Shown one piece after another: positions 1-5,895 of a stretch of 12,083 bases of DNA; the stretch's first letter is position 1; every line of letters starts with the position of its first letter. A model generated the notes under the pieces. That model ran no database searches and had not been told where the DNA came from. It saw only the letters and a list, made by a program, of their open reading frames with translations. Source of the stretch: an uncultured Haloferula sp. (GTDB lineage Bacteria > Verrucomicrobiota > Verrucomicrobiae > Verrucomicrobiales > Akkermansiaceae); contig CAMLOZ010000034.1 of NCBI GenBank assembly GCA_946481625.1, positions 1 to 12,083 of the forward strand. Reading direction: 5' to 3'. A program made the translations under genes and the position numbers.

Positions 1-368
1 TGGAAGCGGACGAGGAGCTTCGGCGATTTGAGCCGCTCCTCGTCATGGACTTGGTAGCCAATCCCGTAGCGCGCCCATGCCGGAGTCAGGCCGAGGCCGG
101 TGTCGTCGAAGTCCACCACCGCGAAACTCCGCAGGTCTTCCCAGCGCAAGTGCCTGTGCCAGAAGAGGCGGTGCAGGGTGATGCCGTCGCGATCGACGGA
201 CATGCCCGTGCGGGCCGGGAACAGGGCCGGGACGGAGACCAGCCCGGCGAGACCGGCGAGAACGACGAAAACCAGATGGCCCTCGCATGAATTCGCCTTT
301 CCGGCAGCGAGCAGGATCGCGGCAGGGACGAGCAGACTTGCGAGCAGCCAGTAAACAGGCCGCTTCAT
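1..368 (-). CDS. Membrane protein with PH-like domain, partial (C-terminus beyond window)
   Basis: An open frame of 122 codons starts at ATG 368 and runs off the left edge of the window without a stop. The N-terminus reads MKRPVYWLLASLLVPAAILL. Two hydrophobic segments follow each other (about residues 6-22 and 31-50), separated by a short GKANSCEG loop, so this is an integral membrane protein. From residue 52 the sequence becomes soluble: MSVDRDGITLHRLFW, then WEDLRSFAVVDFDDTG. The pattern 'GI.L......L.W.DL..' is typical of small bacterial PH/YdbT-like domains that follow two membrane helices, but I assign this by pattern only. It is divergent from the gene at 493, with 124 bp between starts. 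No Shine-Dalgarno sequence is seen before the ATG. A longer overlapping frame starting at 432 has an Arg/Pro-rich, low-complexity translation and is a shadow. The reading frame is well supported; the function is not. Confidence 0.72.
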   Translation of the reverse strand, partial: MKRPVYWLLASLLVPAAILLAAGKANSCEGHLVFVVLAGLAGLVSVPALFPARTGMSVDRDGITLHRLFWHRHLRWEDLRSFAVVDFDDTGLGLTPAWARYGIGYQVHDEERLKSPKLLVRF

Positions 369-484
369 GGTGCTGAAATGCTTGGGCAGCGTCACGCGGC
401 GGCCATATGCAGGGTTTCGATCTAACATTCAAGCAAGAGTGTACGCTCCTTCGCTGCTTGCACCGGGCCGACCGTATCGGTATG

Positions 485-490
485 AGGTGA
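485..490 (+). promoter_or_regulatory. Possible ribosome binding site for the DUF2314 gene
   Basis: GAGGTG lies only two bases before ATG 493, which is closer than the usual 5-9 bases. It is one of the few Shine-Dalgarno-like motifs at any start in the window. It supports ATG 493 over the upstream in-frame start codons, because a signal peptide begins exactly here. Confidence 0.35.
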
Positions 491-492
491 AC

Positions 493-696
493 ATGATCCG
501 GATTCTATTGCCCATGGCTGTTTTTGCGGTGCTCCCCTGCCATGCCGAACCGAAAAAAGAGCGCGAAACCAGCACCGGCCGGATCATCGACGTGGACAAG
601 GAGGACAAGGGAATGAACGCGGCGATGGCCCAGGCGCGGAAGGAATTCCCGAGCTTCTGGAAAGCGGTCGTCGCGGACCGAAAAAAGGAGGAGTGA
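493..696 (+). pseudogene. DUF2314-like exported protein, N-terminal half (frame broken)
   Basis: This 67-residue frame begins MIRILLPMAVFAVLPCHAEP, a clear signal peptide with probable cleavage after CHA, so the product is exported. Residues 36-60 (GMNAAMAQARKEFPSFWKAV) match the opening of DUF2314 (YegJ-like) domains, where 'M..A...A....F..F...L' precedes the conserved core. The frame then stops at TGA 694-696. The rest of the domain continues in the -1 frame from 693. In intact family members I would expect roughly 20-30 more residues between the FWKA helix and the 'SG.VASEP' strand, so a short internal deletion is likely as well as the frame break. Alternatives are a programmed -1 frameshift, since the heptamer 681-687 is in the right phase, or a coupled two-gene arrangement. 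DUF2314 has no established biochemical function. Confidence 0.6.
681..687 (+). other. A AAA AAG slippery heptamer at the DUF2314 frame junction
   Basis: The upstream frame reads CGA AAA AAG, so the heptamer A AAA AAG is in the exact phase of the classical -1 slippery site used in bacterial dnaX and in insertion sequences. A -1 slip gives ...DRKK-GG-VISGVVASEP... and joins both halves into one product of about 140 residues. After a 13-base gap, 701-708 can pair with 720-726: CGGCG with CGCCG, plus two more GC pairs after a bulged T. AGGAGG at 686-691 overlaps the end of the site, so it is not in the upstream stimulatory position. It could instead act as a ribosome binding site for GTG 705 or 708. 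What is seen is the heptamer, the phase and the hairpin. That any slipping occurs is inference. Confidence 0.4.
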
Positions 697-914
697 TTTC
701 CGGCGTGGTGGCCAGCGAGCCCGCCGATCTAAAATCCGTAAAACTGGGGGAGAAGGTGAACTTCCCGCTCGAGCGCTTGAGCGACTGGCTCTACGTGGAG
801 AAAGGCTTGGCGAAAGGAGCCTTCACCGTGCAGTACCTGCGCAAGCAGATGAGCGAGGATGAGCGGAAAGAGCACGATACGGCCTACCCCTTCCGCTTCC
901 CGCCGCTGAAGTGA
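693..914 (+). pseudogene. DUF2314-like domain, C-terminal half in the -1 frame
   Basis: Its first in-frame start codon, GTG 693, overlaps the upstream stop as GTGA. The 73-residue translation carries the best conserved part of DUF2314: SGVVASEP, then VKLGEKVNFPLERLSDWLYVE and KGAFTVQYLRKQMS. These correspond to the family's 'NEP..VK.G..V.....ISDW.Y...G...G.YT.R.L' pattern. It has no signal peptide and lacks the start of the domain, so it is unlikely to be a free-standing gene. Expression would need either a -1 frameshift at 681-687 or reinitiation at GTG 693, 705 or 708 after AGGAGG. The codons look constrained and the key SDW residues are intact, so if this is a pseudogene it is a young one. 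It ends at TGA 912-914. Confidence 0.55.
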
Positions 915-1347
915 CCGGAAGCGGGCGGATCCGGTGGATGATGGGCTGGAAAGACTGGTGAAGTGAGGAAGGCGTCCGCGATGGTCGAGAACTGCGGGGA
1001 ACCGCAGACCCAAGGACCCGGCTCGAATAAAGCCGGATAAGGGGTTAATATATTTGCATATCATGTCTTGCATTGTGCAAGTATTTGTCTGGATGCCTTT
1101 AGGGTGGTGTTATCGGATGTTGTATCGTCTGAAACCCAAGTGAGCGGTATCTGTTTGGCACAATCTTGGGATAGCTTTTAGCTGCGATCCTCCTGGGAAG
1201 GCTTTAGGGCTGCGAGTGACAGTCTCGAATTCTTCCACAGATCCAGGCAGAAGACATGGTTAGAGCCACGTCTGGTTGCCGCTCCCGTTTCAACCGGATC
1301 CCCGATCGGATTCGTTGAATGCAACCCGAACAAAACAACCCAATCGC
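915..1347. other. Intergenic region, AT-richer, probable promoter region of the lectin-metallopeptidase
   Basis: No convincing gene is seen in these 433 bases. A frame on the minus strand (729-1073) is a shadow of the DUF2314 half. From about 1040 to 1175 the sequence is clearly AT-richer than the surrounding genes and includes TTAATATATTTGCATATC, which makes it the most likely place for the promoter of the gene at 1348. I could not pick a convincing -35/-10 pair. TTGCAT occurs twice, 14 bp apart (1054-1059 and 1068-1073), and the second copy lies in a palindrome. No Shine-Dalgarno sequence precedes ATG 1348. Confidence 0.4.
1067..1081. promoter_or_regulatory. CTTGCA-TTG-TGCAAG inverted repeat, operator-like
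   Basis: This is a perfect 6-bp inverted repeat with a 3-bp centre in the AT-rich part of the intergenic region, about 265 bp upstream of ATG 1348. It could be a dimeric regulator site or a small hairpin. It is not followed by a T tract, so it is not a typical terminator for the DUF2314 gene. Confidence 0.3.
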
Positions 1348-2793
1348 ATGCAAACTCGCAAAAGATCGTACTTGTTGTTAGTCATTGGAGCGGCGCTGTC
1401 CGTCGTCCCGTCCAACGCCCAGGTAAGCTCCGGGACCACCTATACCCTGGTCGCGCGTCACTCCGGGCAGTTCCTCGATGTCCTCGGCGCTGCGACCGCG
1501 AACGGATCCCCGGTGGGGCAATCCACCGGTCACGGCGGCAGCAATCAGCAGTGGCTCATCGAGTCACTCGGCAGCGGCCAATACCGGCTCACTGGTGTCG
1601 GCAGCGGGAAGCCCCTCGACATCAACCAGGCATCCACCGCCGACAATGCTCCGGCGATCATCTCCACCTGGAATGGAGGCAATAACCAACGGATGACGCT
1701 GCAAGACCGCGGGAATGGATACTACAGCCTGATTTTCGTGCACTCGGGCAAGGCGCTCGCAGTTCAGAACGGATCGACGGCCTCCGGCGCCGCCGTGGTG
1801 CAAGCCCCGAACGATGGATCGACCCACACCCAATGGAAGTTCACGAAGGGGCCTGCCGGGTATATCTTCGCCGGCGATGAAGGGGCCTCGAGAACCTTCT
1901 CCGGGGGAAAGGTGGATCTGGCCTATGGTGCGGGAAACTCGTTCCACTTCGTGAACAAGACGGATGGCACCTGGACCTTCAACAACGCCACCTTCCGCGA
2001 TCCGATCTTCAATACGCTGAAGAACGGCTACTATAAGGCGACCAACACGTCCGGCCCGGCGGGTTACACCTACTGCGCCCCGGAGAACGGAACCTTCACC
2101 TTCACCCAACCGGCCAACGTGGCCTATGGTGCGAATGGCAACTTCGCCTACCAGAACAACGTGACCGGAACGGTGACCTTCAGCAACGGGGTCTTCACCG
2201 ATCCGGCGCCTGGCGTGGTGAAGTCGGGATGGTTCAAGGCGCTCGCCCCCTTGCCTCCGACGCCTCCGTCGCTGTCGGGCTCAAACCTGAATGACTTCAT
2301 CGCCAATCACGCGCGGTACGAAGGCGCTTCCGCCGCGGCCTACTCTCCGGAGTTCCAGTCCTTCCTCACCTACATGGGCGGGGACGTGTTCTATCCGAAG
2401 ATGTTCGGCCCGGGGCGCTGGACGAACTCGATGCTGAACATCACCGCGAGCTACTCCGGCGCCGCCGGCTCCAGCGGTGGGAACACGTGGTACAACAAGG
2501 GCTTCTGGGATTCCGATGTCGGCCAGCGCGTGCCGGTGCTGATTCATGAATACATGCACCACATGGACAATGGCAGCGGCCTGTCGAACTTCTACAACGC
2601 CGAGCAGGCGGACCCGGCCAAGCGATGGGATGGCAGCGGCTACGCGAATGTCTCGCCCGCCGAGTACATCGCCTCCGGCTTCCAGTGGATTGTTCAGAAC
2701 CCGACCGGGCGTCAGACGGTCTTTGAGAACCACCCGGCGTTCTACCTCCACATGGTGAACACCTTCATTCCACAATTCTACACCCCTTGGTGA
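1348..2793 (+). CDS. Secreted ricin-type lectin protein with C-terminal HEXXH putative metallopeptidase domain
   Basis: The 481-residue product starts with a signal peptide (MQTRKRSYLLLVIGAALSVV, cleavage near SNA-QV). This is why ATG 1348 is preferred over TTG 1276, which would prefix a Pro/Arg-rich tail. Residues 30-166 form a ricin-type beta-trefoil with three lobes (YTLVARHSGQFLDV, YRLTGVGSGKPLDI, YSLIFVHSGKALAV), ending NQQW69, NQRM116 and TQW163. They probably bind sugar. Residues 169-231 and 237-298 are two copies of a module, each starting PAGY and containing AYGA.N.F...GT.TF.N..F.DP. After a Pro-rich linker (300-309) comes an alpha-rich domain with HEYMHH at 400-405 and PAEYIASGF around Glu439. 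This fits a zinc site with His400, His404 and a downstream Glu (gluzincin-like), with Glu401 as catalytic base. I cannot name the peptidase family. Ricin repeat and motif are certain; activity and Zn ligands are inferred. Confidence 0.85.
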   Translation: MQTRKRSYLLLVIGAALSVVPSNAQVSSGTTYTLVARHSGQFLDVLGAATANGSPVGQSTGHGGSNQQWLIESLGSGQYRLTGVGSGKPLDINQASTADNAPAIISTWNGGNNQRMTLQDRGNGYYSLIFVHSGKALAVQNGSTASGAAVVQAPNDGSTHTQWKFTKGPAGYIFAGDEGASRTFSGGKVDLAYGAGNSFHFVNKTDGTWTFNNATFRDPIFNTLKNGYYKATNTSGPAGYTYCAPENGTFTFTQPANVAYGANGNFAYQNNVTGTVTFSNGVFTDPAPGVVKSGWFKALAPLPPTPPSLSGSNLNDFIANHARYEGASAAAYSPEFQSFLTYMGGDVFYPKMFGPGRWTNSMLNITASYSGAAGSSGGNTWYNKGFWDSDVGQRVPVLIHEYMHHMDNGSGLSNFYNAEQADPAKRWDGSGYANVSPAEYIASGFQWIVQNPTGRQTVFENHPAFYLHMVNTFIPQFYTPW

Positions 2794-2801
2794 ATCTTCG
2801 T

Positions 2802-2830
2802 GGCCGCGACGGACTTTTGCCGTCGCGGCC
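2802..2830 (+). terminator. Strong hairpin after the lectin-metallopeptidase gene
   Basis: GGCCGCGACGG at 2802-2812 pairs perfectly over 11 bp with CCGTCGCGGCC at 2820-2830, with the loop ACTTTTG. It starts 8 bases after the stop of the upstream gene and ends 16 bases before ATG 2847. There is no long T tract after the stem (TCTCC follows), so termination may be partial. The same hairpin would sit in the leader of the next gene if transcripts read through. Confidence 0.7.
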
Positions 2831-2846
2831 TCTCCAGCCGAAACCC

Positions 2847-3719
2847 ATGATTCCAAGCTCTCTCAAGAAGCCCGTGCTTCTCGGCTCCATCCTTTTGATC
2901 GGAGTTGTCGGCTCCTATCGCAGGATGAATTCCGCCAAGGATGGGCCGTCTGCGGATTCGGGAAGCGGCTCCCACACAGGGGAGCGACGCGATCCCCGCG
3001 TCTCGCAGGATCTGGAGGACGCCGCGGTGGAGGAGTCCCTCGCGGATCTCCGACTTCTAACAGGCAAGGGCAACGCGGTGGATTTCCAGGACCTGCAGCA
3101 AGCGATTCAATCCCTGGTCCGGAAGGATCCTCAGGCCGCCGCGGATTTCGCGGGTTCACTGACCGGGGGACCCATCCGGGAGATAGCACTTCACCGCGTC
3201 GCCCAGGCTTGGGCCGGACGCGACCCCGAAGCGGCTGCACGATGGGCGGGTGCCATCCGCAATCAGGAAGAACGGGGCGCTCTCCTCAACGGCATCTTCT
3301 GCGAGGTCGCCCAGGGCGATCCGGCCAAAGCCGTTCAGATGTCGGAGACCCATGACATGCTGTCCTTCTCTCCCGGAATGACCGGCAATCTGATCCAGCA
3401 GTGGGCGGCGCGCGACTACGATTCCGCGCTGCTCTGGGCCGGAGGGCGGCCATCGGGTTCCCAGCGCGACGAGATGTTCCTTCGTCTCGCCCTGGTGCGT
3501 GTCGGGAACTCGCCGGAGGAGGCTGCGCGTATGGTTTCGGAGTGCATTGACTCCGGCGACGTTCAGGAGGAAGCCGCGATCACGATCGTTTCACGATGGG
3601 CGGCGGTCGATCCGGCAGCGGCGAAGGCATGGGCGAACACCTTTGAAGCCGGCGACTTCCGCGAGCGGGCCCTGAACGAGATCGCCTTGGTCGCCCGTTC
3701 GCTTTCTCCCGGCAATTGA
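2847..3719 (+). CDS. Membrane-anchored protein of 32-residue DPxxA helical repeats
   Basis: The 290-residue product starts MIPSSLKKPVLLGSILLIGV, one N-terminal hydrophobic segment (about 9-23) followed by a basic YRR, so it is either an anchor or an uncleaved signal. ATG 2847 is chosen because an in-frame start 20 codons upstream lies before the terminator hairpin and would translate through it. After a Ser/Gly/Asp-rich linker (31-52), residues 90-290 hold at least six repeats whose conserved core begins at about residues 94, 126, 158, 190, 222 and 255. That is DPQAAADFA, DPEAAARWA, DPAKAVQM, DYDSALLWA, SPEEAARMV and DPAAAKAWA, with a near-exact 32-residue period. Such repeats probably fold as stacked helical hairpins (TPR/Sel1-like) and serve as a protein-binding scaffold. 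Proteins of this style are common in Verrucomicrobiota but have no known function. No SD is seen before the ATG. Confidence 0.85.
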   Translation: MIPSSLKKPVLLGSILLIGVVGSYRRMNSAKDGPSADSGSGSHTGERRDPRVSQDLEDAAVEESLADLRLLTGKGNAVDFQDLQQAIQSLVRKDPQAAADFAGSLTGGPIREIALHRVAQAWAGRDPEAAARWAGAIRNQEERGALLNGIFCEVAQGDPAKAVQMSETHDMLSFSPGMTGNLIQQWAARDYDSALLWAGGRPSGSQRDEMFLRLALVRVGNSPEEAARMVSECIDSGDVQEEAAITIVSRWAAVDPAAAKAWANTFEAGDFRERALNEIALVARSLSPGN

Positions 3720-3755
3720 GGGACCGGGCACGGGGTGCCGCGGTGTGCGTCCAAA

Positions 3756-3771
3756 GCGGGAGCCTTCCCGC
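3756..3771 (+). terminator. Short hairpin after the repeat protein
   Basis: GCGGGA (3756-3761), loop GCCT and TCCCGC (3766-3771) form a perfect 6-bp GC-rich stem 37 bases after the stop. There is no T tract. It probably works together with the stronger hairpins at 3800-3883. Confidence 0.35.
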
Positions 3772-3799
3772 ATCCGCCGAATGCGCCAGCCGTAAGGAG

Positions 3800-3883
3800 C
3801 GACGACACTCTTGTCGTCGGGGGCGGAGCGCCCAAAGGGGGACAGGAGTGTCCCCCTCCTTAGCGCTTCCGCCGGATGCGGAA
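3800..3883. repeat. Array of four hairpins between convergent genes (REP-like or bidirectional terminator)
   Basis: Four perfect stems follow one another. First is CGACGACA (3800-3807) with TGTCGTCG (3812-3819). Second is GGGCG (3821-3825) with CGCCC (3829-3833). Third is AGGGGGACA (3836-3844) with TGTCCCCCT (3849-3857). Fourth is TTCCGC (3867-3872) with GCGGAA (3878-3883). Two of the loops are four bases long. The array separates the end of the repeat protein (+, 3719) from the end of the glycoside hydrolase (-, 3905), so it would protect both transcripts. A double-hairpin unit of this 'GACnnnnGTC ... GGGGACA/TGTCCCC' style may be a dispersed repeat of the genome, but that cannot be tested from one copy. 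Confidence 0.6.
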
Positions 3884-3904
3884 CCTTATCGTTCCTCCGG
3901 ACGG

Positions 3905-5539
3905 TTACTTCTGCACGCGCACTTCCTTGATCAGGAAATCCGCGCCGGACCCGGAAGCATCGGTGCGGAAGTTCCAGCCCCAGCCGCCGGCGAAGTTGGC
4001 ATCGCTGACTTTCCAGGTGTGCTCGTGCCACTGGTCGCCTTCGGGAATGGTCCACCATTCGCCCGTGCCCTTGTAGCCCGTGACGGACTCGTAGGTGAGG
4101 TTCATGCCCGCGGATTGGCCGGTGGGGAGACGCTTCGCGACGACGGTGATCCCGAGCACTTTCGTGCCGAAGGGCGCGAAGGTGGGATCGACGCGGAAGT
4201 ACGCGTATTGGCCCTCTCCGCCTTGGGAAACCTTCGCGCGCCGGCAGGTGGAGGTGAGGTCGTTCACCACGGCGGTGGTGCCGGGATTCTTTTGCTCGAT
4301 GCCCTTGTTGTCGTTGGTAGCGCCGAGCTTGCAGGAAACGGTGGTGGATTTCGCGAAATCCTCGCCCCAGGGGAAAGGTTTGGAAGCGTTGGCCTTCGCG
4401 AGGGCGACCAGATCGGGAGGGATACCGAAAATGAAGGAAGGCGCGCGGGTGAGCGGGACTTTCCTTTCGCCGAGCTGCACCGTGCGATCGGTGTCCGCCC
4501 ATGCAACGAGACGGTGTTCCTTGCCGTTCGCAAAGACGAAGCCGAATGAGCCTTCGAGATCGAGCCAGCCGGTGTATCCCGGCTCGGGTCCGAGTTCCCT
4601 GGTCAATGTACGATAAGCGTCGTAGACGGGCCGCTTGCTCCAGTCCTCGCGGAGGATGCCATGGTCCGTGCCCTTCCCGTAGGCGGGACCCCGTGCCTCG
4701 AACCAAAAGACCTTGTCGAAGCCCTGGGCGAGCGAAAGGACGTAGCCCTTGGTGAACATTTCCGCTTGTATGGCATCGGCGGCTTGGTCGGGGGCGATGG
4801 CCGATTGCACGCCGAACTCGGTGATCCAGAGCGGCGTGTCCTCCTTTTGACCGTTCGCCTTCAGCATCTGGCGCAGGCTCTCGGCCAAGCTCAGGTAACC
4901 GCGCTCGCCGCCATCGGCGAGGGAGCCGAGGTTCTCGTAGGGGTGGACACAGATGTAGTCGAAGTGGCCCGCTGCTCCGGCTTTGATGGTGGCATCGAGG
5001 AAGCCGACGTCGAAGTTCGCGACGCTCAGGCCGATCTTCACGTCGGGGTTGATGGTCTTCGCGGTCTTGTAGGCCTCGCGGGTGAGTTCGGCGTAGATCG
5101 CGGGGGTGCCGCCTTCGGAGAAGCTGCCGTTGAATTCATTCCAGACCTCCCACCACTGCACGTCCTTGCCGTAGCGGGAGACCATGCCCTTCACGTAGTC
5201 GCACCAGTGTTGGATATCCTTGAGCGGGACCCGGCGCGTCCCGCCATCGGTGGTGGCCCATGGGGCCGCATACCAGAAGCCGCCGGCGAGATGGATCTTG
5301 TGGGCGGTGGCGGAGGCGAGAAAGGCATCGGCGCGGTCGAAGGACCATTTGCCCGGCTCCGGTTGCATTGAGTGCCACTCAGGGAAATAGCGGACCCAGG
5401 TCACCCCGGCTTCCTGGAGGAGCGGGTTGAATTTCGGGTAATCGCCGGACCACTCGGCGCCGAGCGCGATGCCCCAGGGGCTGTCTTCCCCGGGGGAGGA
5501 GGCCGTCAGCGCGAGCGCGAGAAGAAGGGAGCGGAGCAT
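3905..5539 (-). CDS. Secreted clan GH-A-like glycoside hydrolase with C-terminal beta domain
   Basis: The 544-residue product starts at ATG 5539 with MLRSLLLALALTASSPGEDS, a short signal peptide. An in-frame start 12 codons upstream adds a charged, non-signal stretch and is rejected. Residues 22-310 look like a TIM barrel of clan GH-A. WGIALGAEWSGDYPK lies at the start, then GVTWVRYFPEWHSMQPEPG. WWEVWNEFNGSF has the acid/base Glu135 after Asn134, DYICVHPYEN precedes it by pattern of strand 6, and WITEFGV carries the nucleophile Glu241. The NE and late-E arrangement is the GH-A signature; GH39- or GH5-like families fit best, but I cannot name one. Residues 320-395 form a linker or accessory beta domain. 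Residues 400-544 are a Trp/Tyr-rich jelly-roll-like domain (GEWWTIPEGDQWHEHTWKV, GGWGWNFRTDASG) resembling a carbohydrate-binding module. The substrate is probably a plant or algal beta-glycan, which is inference. It may be co-transcribed with the upstream lipoprotein gene and tyrS. Confidence 0.85.
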   Translation of the reverse strand: MLRSLLLALALTASSPGEDSPWGIALGAEWSGDYPKFNPLLQEAGVTWVRYFPEWHSMQPEPGKWSFDRADAFLASATAHKIHLAGGFWYAAPWATTDGGTRRVPLKDIQHWCDYVKGMVSRYGKDVQWWEVWNEFNGSFSEGGTPAIYAELTREAYKTAKTINPDVKIGLSVANFDVGFLDATIKAGAAGHFDYICVHPYENLGSLADGGERGYLSLAESLRQMLKANGQKEDTPLWITEFGVQSAIAPDQAADAIQAEMFTKGYVLSLAQGFDKVFWFEARGPAYGKGTDHGILREDWSKRPVYDAYRTLTRELGPEPGYTGWLDLEGSFGFVFANGKEHRLVAWADTDRTVQLGERKVPLTRAPSFIFGIPPDLVALAKANASKPFPWGEDFAKSTTVSCKLGATNDNKGIEQKNPGTTAVVNDLTSTCRRAKVSQGGEGQYAYFRVDPTFAPFGTKVLGITVVAKRLPTGQSAGMNLTYESVTGYKGTGEWWTIPEGDQWHEHTWKVSDANFAGGWGWNFRTDASGSGADFLIKEVRVQK

Positions 5540-5604
5540 GGCATCACTACGACACGGCATGTCGTGCGATTGCAAAAGACCGAAAACTCAACCCGTCTCC
5601 GGCT

Positions 5605-5868
5605 TCACCAGGAGATGGAGCCCGTGGCACCCGCCGAGCCTCTGGTGGCTGCCGGGCTCGCCAAGGGTGGAGCTTCTTCCGCCTCGCGGTAGTGCTCGAG
5701 ATGGAACTCCCGTTCCTGGTGGACGTCGGCCGCCCACCCGCGCGCGATAACCGGTATATGCTCGGGCCCCAAGGGGTCGGGGCCGGTCAGGGGCTTGGAC
5801 GAGCAGGAGGAAAGGGCGACGAGGGCGGTTGCCGCACATGTCGGCCGGATGGGGGGAAACGGGGTCAT
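5605..5868 (-). CDS. Small lipoprotein of unknown function
   Basis: The 87-residue product starts MTPFPPIRPTCAATALVALS, followed by a lipobox L19-S20-S21-C22. It is therefore probably cleaved by signal peptidase II and lipidated at Cys22. The mature part is small and charged: IPVIARGWAADVHQEREFHL, EHYREAEEAP, then an Ala/Gly/Ser-rich tail ending SISW. I do not recognise a domain. It starts 27 bases after the tyrS stop and ends 65 bases before the glycoside hydrolase start, all on the same strand, which suggests one transcript. The reading frame is supported by the lipoprotein signal and by weak coding in the overlapping frames. A partly overlapping frame at 5588-5839 is Pro/Arg-rich and rejected. 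Confidence 0.75.
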   Translation of the reverse strand: MTPFPPIRPTCAATALVALSSCSSKPLTGPDPLGPEHIPVIARGWAADVHQEREFHLEHYREAEEAPPLASPAATRGSAGATGSISW

Positions 5869-5895
5869 GATCTCAACTGGGTCGACATCCGCTCG

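Noticed and set aside
43..432. 129-codon minus-strand frame at the left edge
   Set aside because: Arg/Pro/His-rich; the overlapping partial frame from ATG 368 has membrane helices and a plausible PH-like domain.
1276..1347. TTG 1276 start adding 24 residues to the lectin-peptidase
   Set aside because: The added stretch is not signal-like, while ATG 1348 begins a textbook signal peptide.
3800..3883. CRISPR array
   Set aside because: The stems differ in sequence and spacing; there are no identical direct repeats with spacers and no cas genes.
3591..4706. 371-codon minus-strand open frame
   Set aside because: It crosses the hairpin array and two real genes; the Arg/His-rich translation is a frame shadow of the glycoside hydrolase.
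3716..5371. Plus-strand frames opposite the glycoside hydrolase (3716-4549, 4661-5371)
   Set aside because: No recognisable protein; the minus strand has a signal peptide, catalytic motifs and normal codons.
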